From Sistotremastrum niveocremeum HHB9708 (Eukaryota; Basidiomycota; Agaricomycetes; Sistotremastrales; Sistotremastraceae), in NCBI GenBank assembly GCA_001630475.1, contig KV419404.1, positions 478,225-542,224 on the forward strand: a stretch of 64,000 nucleotides of DNA, written 5' to 3'. Made by a program: the position numbers and the translations under genes. Positions 51,201 to 64,000 of this stretch are shown here, piece after piece. The number at the start of each line of letters is the position of its first letter. The stretch's first letter is position 1. The notes beneath the pieces were generated by a model, which was not told where the DNA came from, did not search any database, and saw only the letters and a list, made by a program, of their open reading frames with translations.

Positions 51201-52687
51201 CCCGTCCGTAATGCAAATAAAGAATAAATAATTGAAAGGCTGCAAAATTCAAGGAAGCTGTCGTTTCGTTGCTCAGGGAATGCCGCATAAAGTTTGAAAG
51301 TTGATGACGCACTTCTGATCCAGCTGTGTCGCACAGGTAATTCAAGGGTACACATGAGGATGAAGAATGTCTACGTCACGTCAGGATGAGTTTTCGTATG
51401 ATAATGCTCACTTACGATAGAAGATAACAATGCCGTAAACCGGTCAGATTTCAATCCAAACAACGAAATTGTCTGCATCGCCGTCGTGTAACTTTCAAGC
51501 ATTGTTAGCGATTTATCCTCGATCACCCTGAGAACTCACTAGAAGAGGTCAAGAAAATCATTATTTCCGCAAGGGAAATGGCTATGGCTTCCGTAGAGAC
51601 CGCATAGATAGACAAACAAGAGCTGGTAAATGGCTATTGCAAGGGTCATTGATGGAATTCATGATTCATAAGTGATACGTACACCTACAAAGTTCGATCA
51701 GTGCTGTTTCGTGTAGAGGTTGAAAAATCTTACCAAGACCACGCAGAAATTCCGAGGAAGGGTTGATAAAAGAGGCGGCGGTCGACAGGCCAGTCATAAA
51801 TGACCATGAAAGGTAGGGGAACGGTGAGGCAGGGGGCGACTACCAGGTGTGATTCATTATTCAAGTATCCACCGCACAACGGTCAACTCACTGCCGTAAT
51901 AGAAGATTTTGTCCGCCTGTGACGGCAAGTAAGCTCATGACGCAATGAGAAGCCAACGATGACCTACGAGTGCAAAGGGCTTAGCCACCAACGCGATACC
52001 CAGCAGCCAGTTCAAAACAAAGAACAAAGAGGAATATATCGCCAGAGTCTTTGATTGATACCATATTTCACGCCTGTATGCTCTCTCAGCGTCTGCCTCG
52101 TGGTATCTGGGTTGGAAGAAAGTGTGGACTGTAGGAACAAGTCGGTATCGAAAGAAGATCCAGGGTGGGAAGGTAGACCAGAATCCATCATGGCCGAAGA
52201 TACTGTCAGCGTTTTCGGTAATGGGCCCAATCTGATGGCTGCCTCCAGATTTCTCGGGACTGTTCCCGTGGTCTGAGGCGGTGACAGACTTCTCGCCGTG
52301 ATAGTGGGCGAAGGTGTTGTCCACGACCAACTGCTCTACAACCCTTGGGTCCTCGTCATGATCAATCGTGGGTGGCCCAGACTTGAAGATGCTCTGGGGT
52401 TGAGATCCCTCAGGATCCGGTGAGATGTCAAGGTTACTCTCGCTGAGCGCACTCCCTGCTCCTAATCGTTTCACGAACTCCTCCCAATGTACCTTAAGTG
52501 GCCTAGTCTGTATGCGAATAGACTTTGATCTTCGACGACGAGAACTTGAAATAAGAGCAGGTGGGGGTAGATCAGGCGTGACGTTGTAAGGTTGGAAGTG
52601 TGAGCGACGTTGGAGGTATTCGAGCTTGGTGACCTCCGAGTCTGTTGGGGTGAGGGATCTCGACCTGGGTTTCCACCAAAGACGCAT
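48250..52687 (-). CDS. Membrane hybrid histidine kinase with receiver domain
   Basis: Two-component phosphorelay sensor. The first ATG in frame is at 52685-52687 ([14 protein letters not shown]). A disordered N-terminus is followed by several membrane segments split over short exons ([34 protein letters not shown] and later). The kinase H-box reads [11 protein letters not shown], with the phospho-His in an exon ending at CAT. ATPase boxes are [19 protein letters not shown] and [14 protein letters not shown] Ser-rich linker leads to the receiver: [31 protein letters not shown] and [10 protein letters not shown]. The phospho-Asp is assembled by a 10-base micro-exon at 48647-48656 that supplies the last base of its codon plus NQM. 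Over 1,000 residues. The signal it senses is not evident. Confidence 0.9.
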
Positions 52688-54876
52688 AGGCGGTGACACT
52701 AGACAGACCTGGTGCAGCCAGTGGGCGGGAAAGTTGCCTGGCCCTGAACGGGACTGAGGTTAAGTACTTATTACGCGTTAACGCCCGCTCCGCCTGGCTC
52801 AACTGGGTTCTCCAGAGAAGTAATTCGTGGCACCACCAAATAGATCAACGTACTCTTTCAATTTTATTTTCCCAGCATTCAGACGTCGCGCACGATTGAT
52901 CAGAGGCAGAAAATGCAGACATTGGATAGGACGCCTCGCTCATTTTTTCTTGCATTTTGGCGTTTGAGAATGCGTCCGAGGCGTGCGTTGCCGGTCGTTA
53001 GATGCCGAGGCTTCGGAGCGCGGTGACGCAAAAGGAAATTCAGGTGTGTTGATCCCGGCGATATCATGGAAGCAAATCTTTGTGCACACCGCATTCCCAT
53101 GCTCAGCCCTGGCCATACGTCCTGTGTGCTATCATCTGAACAAACTGAACAAAAACGTCTCGCGTAATTTTTTTTATCGACGCGATATCGATGGGAAATA
53201 GGGCTCAGTCACATTGAGCAACAAACAGAAAGGTACGGCTCATTTTTCGGAGGAGTCGGGCTCATACACAAACCAGGAATCGACTCAGTCAGCTCAGGGT
53301 TCTCGGGATGCAGACGCCCCTACAAAGGCACCTGCGGCTCCGATATCAAGCATCAAATAGATTTGATCAGTGTGGGTTCCAGTGGCAAATTTACAGCTCA
53401 CATGCTCAGTGTGCCTGATACTGCTGGCACACGAACAGACAGATTGTGCCCCGAATCGAGAGGCACCCAGACTCGACTGCGAATCGACTGATTCTGGTAC
53501 TGGCCTTGATCTGCTCTACCTACACGTGGATCTGTAACGGAACCCGTGGGTCACCGAAGAACGAGGCTTACTAGCAATTCGGAGGTGAACCTACAATCGG
53601 AACGACCCGGACTGCTTCTCTGGCCGCCTATCAACGTAGTAAATCGCAGAGTCGTGGTCCAAGAAGTCTTCAACAAGATATATTCGGGATGGTTCGGCGC
53701 CTTCTATCAGCTTCTTTGCGCGAGATTCTATTGAGGTGATGATTACTAACCTGCAATACCTACGATGTGGAGAGGGACTCCGGGGAGGCAAAGCTTTGTT
53801 GCGGTAATCGTCCACGAGGTGACCGACGACCCTATGACCGAGGCAAGCAATGATTCTCAGACTCTCACTCTTTTCCACATCCAGCAAGTCACCAAAGCAT
53901 CCCGATGCGTCGAGCGTCGTGACTATCTACTGTCATCACGTGGCAAACTGCAGGGTCAATGAAGCGTGGTACCCAATGCGTTGCTTCCGCGAGGCTTATT
54001 CCCTAGTCATACCTGAATCACAGGAGAATTGGATGAACATTTGCGGGCACAAAGCAGATCGGAAGATATGTGCCCTTATTCTCTAGTATCGAGAGAAAGT
54101 AATAATGCCGACGCTGTGATTGCATGTGAACCCTTGTTCAACATATACTGTATATCTAATAGGTAACTTTTTAACGTTACCTCGTCACGCCAAACAAACT
54201 ATCCGACGTGGATTCAAAGGGCATGCATTGAAAGTGCCAGCAGGCAAGGAAGGCCGTTAATAAATTCAACTGTTCATTTGACCAAGCAAAATATGGCATT
54301 TGATGGGTCCCATTTTTCAAAAAAAAAAAATCAAACAACACCAAGACATAATTGCTCTGGAATGAACAGCATTGGCTCAGCAAACAAGTTCGCCCTAGAC
54401 AATCTATGCATCGTTCCTGAGGGTAGTAATCGCCATGAAACCTGTAAAGCCACCTTGGTGCACGACACACGAGGCGTGAGCTTGGTTTGAGGGCAACGCA
54501 TAGATAATTGGATCGCAGAATTTCTGGAGACGTTGTACACCCAAGAAACGATTATCGTTCCCAAGTAAGAGCTGAATAGCCTCACGAGGCCACGCAGAAA
54601 TTGTAGACTGGCAGGTTGTGGACGAGAAAATTGCAAGATTTCCTCCAAGGTCACAGATAGCTCTGGTATAACGAAATACCCCAGATGTCGATTCTCTGAT
54701 TAATTATTGAAGTGGTTTCACCGGAAGGTGCTGGAACCGTTGCCACGACAAAGAACTTGTCAAACAACGCCAAACAAAACCTTGCGCGTCCCCAAGTTTA
54801 AGGCCGCGCGTCGCTCTGTGCTCTTGAATCTCAACCCTCAACTGCAAAAGCCACTCGACACCTAGAACTCGATAGT
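52688..54876. other. 2.2-kb intergenic region upstream of CDC48
   Basis: No gene is convincing. A minus-strand frame at 53591-53887 lacks an ATG and has no recognised motif. There is a run of A near 54320. The stretch holds the histidine kinase promoter on the left and the CDC48 promoter on the right. A rapidly evolving small gene cannot be excluded. Confidence 0.4.
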
Positions 54877-57946
<3,070 letters not shown>

Positions 57947-58163
57947 ACATGTGCTGATTAGTTTGGACAAAATCATCATCATCATACGTTTCCTTTTCAT
58001 AGTATAATATTGTTGCGAAACCTGAATAGCATTGGTTGCCGCTAAGGCCATGATTGTAATAAAAGTTTCTGATCCCGAAGTTCCTTCACGTGCGTGGTCA
58101 CCAAAAATATGAATGACGTATTTAGGTCAGAGCATTGGTTACCTGGGACGGTGCACGACGCCT

Positions 58164-60001
58164 ATGGCTTCCGACACGAATGCTGCAAGCGATGGGCTCA
58201 AAGCCAACAGCCATAACTCTGCTTTATCTAATCGCTCTCGGTCGTCGTCGTCGTCATCGTTGAAAGACAGGTTCTCCACCGCATTCACGAGTCTTAGACC
58301 ATCGACGATATTACAAGCTAATATCGAGTCTGTATACTAAGCCATCTGGATGCACGCGAACTCATTCATCTTAGTTTTGTACCTCGGACAGTGCCTAGAA
58401 GACGCAGGCTACAGACAGCTGCTGTTGCAACATGGGCCCTCATGATGCCTATTACTGTCGCGACATTCTTTCTATTATGGTGAGTTCTGTTTCTGTTTCT
58501 GTAGTCGATGGCATTGTTAAGTCGGCCCATGCTAGTTCCATACCTTTGCTCTGGCCACTGATCATCATGTATCTCGTATGGATGAGCTTTGACTATGCAC
58601 CTGAGCACGGAGGACGGTTCAACCCCTGGTTTCGACAAATGAGATGTTGGAGATACTTTGCAGATTACTATCCTGCGACGTCAGTTTTCCATTCCTTCCG
58701 AGGCTGTGCTTTTGATTTGACCAATAATGACATAGGTTGAAGAAGGTTCTGATAACTTGCATCTTCGAATACTACACCGAGTCTAAGACATTTCATGTAG
58801 GAAGCAGATCTGCCACCTGACCGACCCTATGTTTTCGGGTATCACCCTCATGGTACGTCGTCTTTGATCTTCCATGCAGTATCCTCCTCATTCCCGCGGC
58901 AGGAATTATTGGAATGTAAGCCACCTTTTCTATCTTCCTATGGCCCTCCGATGGCGACAAATGAACAGGGGTGCTTTTGCTACATTTGCAACCGAAAGTG
59001 TGTAATGAAAGTGGATGAAAGCTTCCTTTTCTGATTGCAATAACTAGGCACTGGCTTCTCGTCACAGTTTCCAGGAATTGTACCGCATTTACTGACATTG
59101 GCCTCCAATTTCAACATTCCCATATATCGCGATATCCTACTCCATCTTGGAGTGTGTTCCGTTAGCAAGAAATCATGTTCAAACATCTTGAAGAAGGGTC
59201 CCGGATCTGCTATCTGCATTGTTGTCGGAGGTGCCGCCGAGAGTTTGAGCGCACACCCCGGAACAGCCGACTTGACGTTGCGAAAGAGGTGCGATTAATT
59301 GTCACTTTGGTCACGTCGAGCTCTTGATGAACGACACAGACTTGGCTTTCTGAAACTTGCAATTCGACATGGGTATGTGACTTCGATAGTCCGAAGCACA
59401 CAAGTAACAGCTGAAGAGACCTCCAGCGCTGACCTCGTGCCTGTCTTTTCATTTGGCGAGAATGACGTAAATGAGCCACCGCCCATCAAGTTGTCGTTCC
59501 GTTTTTGACTTCCGTTCCAAGATATACAGCCAGATGCCTAATGAAAGAGGTACTTGGGTATATAGTCTGCAGAAGCAGTTTCAGAAGATGTTCGGCTTCA
59601 CTCTGCCATTGTTCCATGGACGTGGCCTTCTCAATTGTGCGCAGTGTTGTAATTGCGCGGAGATATACTGACGATATGAAAAGATAATTTTGGATTGATG
59701 CCCTATCGCCGTTCCATCGTCATTGTCGGTGAGCATCGAGATCTACTGACAAAATCTGCGATTGTGAGAACTCAACAATGACAGTGGGAAAACCGATACG
59801 AGTCAAACAACGAGATGACCCTTCAATAGATGATATTCATGAAACTCAAAAGCTGTACATTGCAGAATTAACCAGGTCAGCTTTCGCACCTCACAAAACT
59901 ATTAGTATGCCGTCTCTGACTCGTGTTATCACAGAATATGGGATACTTACAAAGACTTGTTTGCGCAACACCGAAAGCGTGAGCTCAAGATTATCGATTG
60001 A
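58164..60001 (+). CDS. DGA1: Diacylglycerol O-acyltransferase (DGAT2 family)
   Basis: Makes triacylglycerol from diacylglycerol and acyl-CoA at the ER and lipid droplets. The ATG at 58164 gives a Ser-rich N-terminus (MASDTNAASDGLKANSH). The hydrophobic hairpin follows (TWALMMPITVATFFLL, LLWPLIIMYLVW). APEHGGRFNPWFRQMR precedes the core. A 10-base exon (58736-58745) supplies LKK, and EADLPPDRPYVFGYHPHG carries the catalytic HPHG, whose Gly codon is split. A 13-base exon (58903-58915) supplies IIG. Next come FPGIVPHLLTLASNFNIP, VVGGAAESL, HGADLVPVFSFGEND, LPLFHGRGLLNYNFGLMPYR and the end LFAQHRKRELKIID. About 400 residues; intact. The many tiny exons make it easy to mispredict. Confidence 0.92.
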
Positions 60002-60211
60002 GATCGTTTCGCGGCATGTCTTCAAGTTTCATATCGATAATGGCCACGAGGCCAAACTCCGACAAAAGATCTGCACAATAGGGCATAGATTGACCAGTTC
60101 TGTACCATTTGTTTATTTACAAAGTGTATCACAATAGGACGAGAGAATTAGACGGTCGTAAGAAGATTAGAGATTGCACAATAATGGACCTTATTGGTAC
60201 CAGAGTTTACG

Positions 60212-62119
60212 TTACTTGTTCGACGCCACGGATAGCAGGGCTGTGAGCTCCTTGCACGCTTTGAGTAGGAGATGATCACTGCCCCATTGTCCGACTATTG
60301 ACACGCCCACCGGCCAGTCATCGTCAGCTAGTCCACTGGGTATGGAAGCAGCAGGCAGACCAGCTAGTGATGCCGGAACCGTCATAACGTCTTGTACGTA
60401 CGAATCGATTTCCGACCCAGGCTGGCCAGTCTCACTGAGTTGCGGTGCGGAACGTATAGCCGAAAGATGGAGGATAAAATCGACGCCCGAATCACCAATG
60501 TTGTCCTCAGAACTCTCGCGAAGGTCGGCCATTTTGAAGACGGAGGAAAAGTCCTGCTGCACCAGGCTTCGAACTCGCATGGCTTGCAGGAAGTAGTTAT
60601 CGAATGCACTTCGAAAGAGTAATGAGCTCAAAAGAACAAAATATCCACAACAAATCATCACTCACTCGGCGGTGAGGGTGTATGTTCCTAAGAGTACGCG
60701 TCTCTGTACTTCCGGGCCAAAGCCTGCCGTTCGGTTCGCGGCGTACTGGTCGATCGGTGTCCTGTGTCTAGTTGATGATTCTGAAGCGGGTTCGCCTACA
60801 GCAACTCGTAATATCCGGATTTGATACCTCAATAAGGGATAAAGTTTACCATGGAGTTTGCCATTATATCGGGCCATATTACTCGACGCTTCTGCACTGG
60901 AGAGCGCATAATATGCACTCAAAGCGTACTTTGTGTTGGGCAGGGAGATTGGCACCAATTGTGCACCGCGTTGTAACAGGAGGCGCAGAACATTTTTATA
61001 CGATTTCAATAATGAGGGATCCAGCTCATGAGGGAAATATTCCTGGTGATTCCAATTAGCTAAAACCTCCTGGCACAGAAAGTGAACCTACGAGGGGTAT
61101 TCCAACGCGAACAGTGGACCAAAAACTTTTTTCTGACATGTTTGATACCTTGCTGGCGACGAATTGACTTTGCATCCTCTCCCGCACCTGTGAATTGGCC
61201 GAAGTTGGGTCTTGAGGATCATGGACATTGAGAACCTCTGTTTTGATTCAGGCAGATGGTCCATAAAACGAGACCTTAATAACCCACCGAAGACCTCGGA
61301 GACGATTTCTGCATCTTTTCCAAAGATGCCGACACAGTCCAAACTATCGGCGTACGATACTACTCCCCACCTGATTGAGGGATACCTTCAGTCTATTTCA
61401 ATGGTGCTGCTAGCGGAGAGACTGACCGACTAATGAGACCATGGGATGGCTTGAAACCAATAATACCGCAATAGGCTGCTGGGAGCCGTGTGGAACCTCC
61501 AGTGTCTGTACCGATGGCACTGCATATATGTCAAGTGCGATTTTTTTCCAAAATAATGAACTGCGTACGCTTCGCATAGTCCAGCTGCAACCGCGGCCGC
61601 TGATCCGCCTGAGCTTCCACCAGCAGAACGACGTTCGGAAGGGTTCCACGGATTAATGACTGGTCCATGAGATGAATATACGTTCAACGAACTATTGGAA
61701 GATCAGCTCATGCTGAAATATTTCGAGTCATTAACGAACCCCATGCCAAATTCGTCGCAATTAGTCTTTCCTATAATATTCCATCCTCTGCTCTTAAGAA
61801 GAGAGGCTAGTGTTGCGTCATAACCAGGATCGAAGGCTGGAAACAAAGTTCAGTGAAACGGCTCGCCAGTCTTCATGGGTAACGTACTCCGGAGGATTGA
61901 AGAAGAGCATGTGGTCAAAAAGTCCTTTGTGCATATATTGTCTTTGATAGCTACTCGTCTCCCACGAGCACTGTTAGCTAGGTTATCGTTGACGGAGACA
62001 AACGCGTTGATTTCTGAGTTGTTGACCGAACCGTGGCGACTTGAAGTCAAAGTACCAAAAAACCGCGCTGTTTTGGCCTTTTCCAGTAGTCTTACATTCT
62101 CTCTCAGCAGAGAACGCAT
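60212..62119 (-). CDS. HER2: Glutamyl-tRNA(Gln) amidotransferase subunit A (GatA/HER2)
   Basis: Amidase-signature subunit that supplies ammonia for transamidation of Glu-tRNA(Gln), mitochondrial in fungi. The likely ATG is at 62117-62119 (MRSLLREN, then an intron). An in-frame ATG at 62231-62233 would add a basic leader and could be the true start. Motifs: [26 protein letters not shown] with the catalytic Lys, TTCSSSIL with the cis-Ser region, [20 protein letters not shown] with the nucleophilic Ser, [19 protein letters not shown] and a C-terminal [20 protein letters not shown]. About 480 residues; exons appear open. Assignment to GatA rather than a general amidase rests on the last motif and the length. 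Confidence 0.85.
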
Positions 62120-62427
62120 AGGAAGCGGCCCCCAAAGCTTGCCCACTTTAGGTCTCTGACGCGTCTGAATCGAGATAGTGACCGACGAGCCGGCTGGACG
62201 TTGTGAGCGCTTTCGATCTTCACTGGCAGGCACACACTGTACATGTAATAGTCACTGACTACTGAGATTGATTCGTCAAGATCAAGCATTTCACATAAGC
62301 AAAGCATTGGTATCGAGATTACAGGCCAATAGAGGTATAATAACATGAGCAAGGATCAAGCAGAAAACAGAAACGCAGAATATTCCACGAGGACAAAAAA
62401 GAAATGAATGTTCAGTTCGTGACTACA
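62120..62427. other. Intergenic between the amidase and the transcription factor 3' end
   Basis: 308 bases with the amidase promoter, or its leader if the 62233 start is used. Nothing else is seen. Confidence 0.45.
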
Positions 62428-64000
62428 TCAAAAGGAGCTCATATACCAATAATTGAATTCTGCCTCTGATCCAGGAGGTAGCATGTTCGTGAGCCCTGGT
62501 TGTTGTGGAGGGAGTTGGGTGGGAAGCGAATTGGCAGGGCCATAGTCAGTCTGGTTAGGCTGCAAGTAATTGTACTGCTGGGAGATATCGTCATATGGAG
62601 GTTGTGAGAAATCTGGTTGAGGTTGAGAAGGAACGAAGTTCAAGTTGAAGGTGGGTTGCTGGTTATACATCATGTTGTTCAGTTGCAACATGTCTTGTTG
62701 GTCGTAAATGATGTCAGGTGTGGTGAAGTCGAAGTTATACATTGGTTGGGGCATTTCGGGTGTTGTGACCTGTTCAGGTGGCGGGGTGGGGATGAGATTT
62801 GGCGCGGGAGAATGAGTAGCAGAAGGTGAGTGAGAGGGAGGATTGGAAGGAGAGCGTGGTCCGCCGCTTGATGAACGAGACTTGAGAGAAGTAAGATTGC
62901 GAGTGCTGCCACCCAGTCTGTCAAGCTCATCGGATGCAATCTCCTTGCTGCCAAGAAGGGCCTGAAGGGCCTTTTCTCGCATTGTCTTCATCGTGGTCTA
63001 GGGAGAGTGGTGAGAGGTGGAACACGACATCAAGAGATATTCTACCAAAGGTTTCGATGCACCGAGATCAGAGTAGCCCTCGACGAACAACTCAACCGCG
63101 GACTCCAGTTGCTTGAATGCGGATTTCGCCAGAGGAATACCAGGACATCGGATAACAATGTGTCCCAGAAGAATCTATAATGTGTTAGAGGGGTGCAAAT
63201 AGGGAAGATCGGAACGCTCACTGAAGCGCTGAAGCTACAGAGATATACGTCAGTTAGGCACGACCCGGCATTTAGAGTCACTTACACGTGGGACCACATA
63301 AACCACACTCGGACCGACAGCTTCGGGTAAAGGCTGTACAAGCTACGGACGTTGGCGATGAGGGAACCGGAGCTCTCCAATGCAGTCATCACGGAACGCC
63401 CAAACTGACTTCTCAGAGGGTCTTCCGGATGATCTTGCACAGCCCGCGCGAGAAAACCTCGGTGCAAGTACATGCGTACTAGAAAGCCCGATTACTTAAG
63501 CGTCCGCTGGACATGTAAGAAGACTTACACGAGTCCCGAATACCAGCCAACACATGGCGTTGGAAGGTGAGTGCAATGGAGGCGCCTTCACTCGATAATG
63601 CCCCTACGTCAAAGCCCGGTGTTCTCAGAGAGGGTGGCACTAGAAATAGTTAATAAAGAGGATTCTATATACGGCGGATGGGCGTCAAGCATACCACGAT
63701 AGTTCTTTATGAGCTGATCTAGCTTCTTGATAGTCTCATAAGATTGCCTTTTCTTTCCAGTGCACTGAGAATTCATTCAGTGGCGTGATCATAAGACAGT
63801 GGCGGCGGCGAACCTCATCATGCATAACAGTCAGACAGTCCCTAACAAAGCGGTGCTTCCATGCTGGAAAGCTCATCTCAAGGTGTTCACCATCTTTCAC
63901 GGGTTCGTCGGGCATTTGACAGTCAACATGAGCAAGGCTGAAAGAAGGGGGTCTTGAGAAAGTGATGCTCTGCAAAAGTTTAGAAAGTTCTCGACAATGT
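62428..64000 (-). CDS. Fungal transcription factor, C-terminal part (fungal_trans domain), truncated by window edge
   Basis: The minus-strand gene continues beyond 64000, so its start and any Zn2Cys6 DNA-binding domain are outside. Visible exons read SITFSRPPSFSLAHVDCQMP, EMSFPAWKHRFVRDCLTVMH, IKKLDQLIKNYRVPPSLR, LTFQRHVLAGIRDS, MYLHRGFLARAVQDHPEDPL, SSGSLIANVRSLYSLYPKLS and ILLGHIVIRCPGIPLAKSAF. These match the middle homology region of fungal Zn-cluster regulators. The last exon is disordered and Gln/Pro/Asn-rich (MKTMREKALQALLGSKEIAS onward), ending NYWYMSSF, as expected of an activation domain. Targets unknown. Confidence 0.82.

Noticed and set aside
53591-53887. Minus-strand frame with motif-like stretch SRAKKLIEGAEPSRIY
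   Set aside because: It has no ATG at its start, no recognised domain and no linked exons.
54318-54332. Run of A as a possible retroposon tail
   Set aside because: It is about a dozen bases, with no body or target duplication beside it; it is compatible with simple slippage.

Overview
The window is nuclear DNA of a filamentous fungus, most likely a basidiomycete of the Agaricomycetes. Genes are close-packed and split by many introns of about 50 bases (often GTACGT or GTGAGT to CAG/TAG). The gene set is typically fungal: tropomyosin of 161 residues, DUF2408 protein, DEP-DH-PH-CNH RhoGEF, hybrid histidine kinase, CPS1-type carboxypeptidase, DGAT2. Codon use and a tRNA-Glu with an intron fit this, but the genus cannot be read from the sequence.

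Layout. 1-2.7 kb: no convincing gene. 2.7-8.1 kb, all minus: amino acid permease, tRNA m3C methyltransferase (TRM140/METTL2 type), hotdog thioesterase. 8.5-19.7 kb, all plus: six tandem copies (A-F) of an alpha/beta hydrolase resembling yeast peroxisomal LPX1, spaced about 1.85-2.1 kb. 19.9-23.4 kb, minus: two old yellow enzymes (OYE1, OYE2). 23.8-26.2 kb, minus: M20 carboxypeptidase, divergent from a Gfo/Idh/MocA dehydrogenase (26.6-28.1 kb, plus). 28.4-31.8 kb: EMC5, tropomyosin (minus), DUF2408 protein. 32.6-35.8 kb, plus: a third old yellow enzyme followed by a seventh LPX1-like gene (G). 36-38 kb, minus: secreted Ser/Thr-rich protein. 39.1 kb: tRNA-Glu(TTC). 39.6-45.2 kb, minus: RhoGEF with two DH domains. 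45.6-47.8 kb, plus: Ran-binding protein. 48.3-52.7 kb, minus: hybrid histidine kinase. 54.9-57.9 kb, plus: CDC48. 58.2-60.0 kb, plus: DGAT2. 60.2-62.1 kb, minus: GatA/HER2 amidase. 62.4-64 kb, minus: 3' part of a transcription factor running off the window.

The accessory core is the LPX1-like and OYE expansion. Five of seven hydrolase copies (A, C, D, E, F) end in ARL, G ends in SKL, and B ends in AKV. Six of seven therefore carry a peroxisomal PTS1 tripeptide, and the family twice lies next to an old yellow enzyme. I infer a peroxisomal lipid or enone-handling gene family; the substrate is unknown. Copy A carries one in-frame TGA in an otherwise open gene.

A second, genome-style signal is the abundance of micro-exons (9-23 bases) in at least seven ordinary genes. 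Several of them encode or interrupt active-site motifs, so naive gene prediction will lose key residues.
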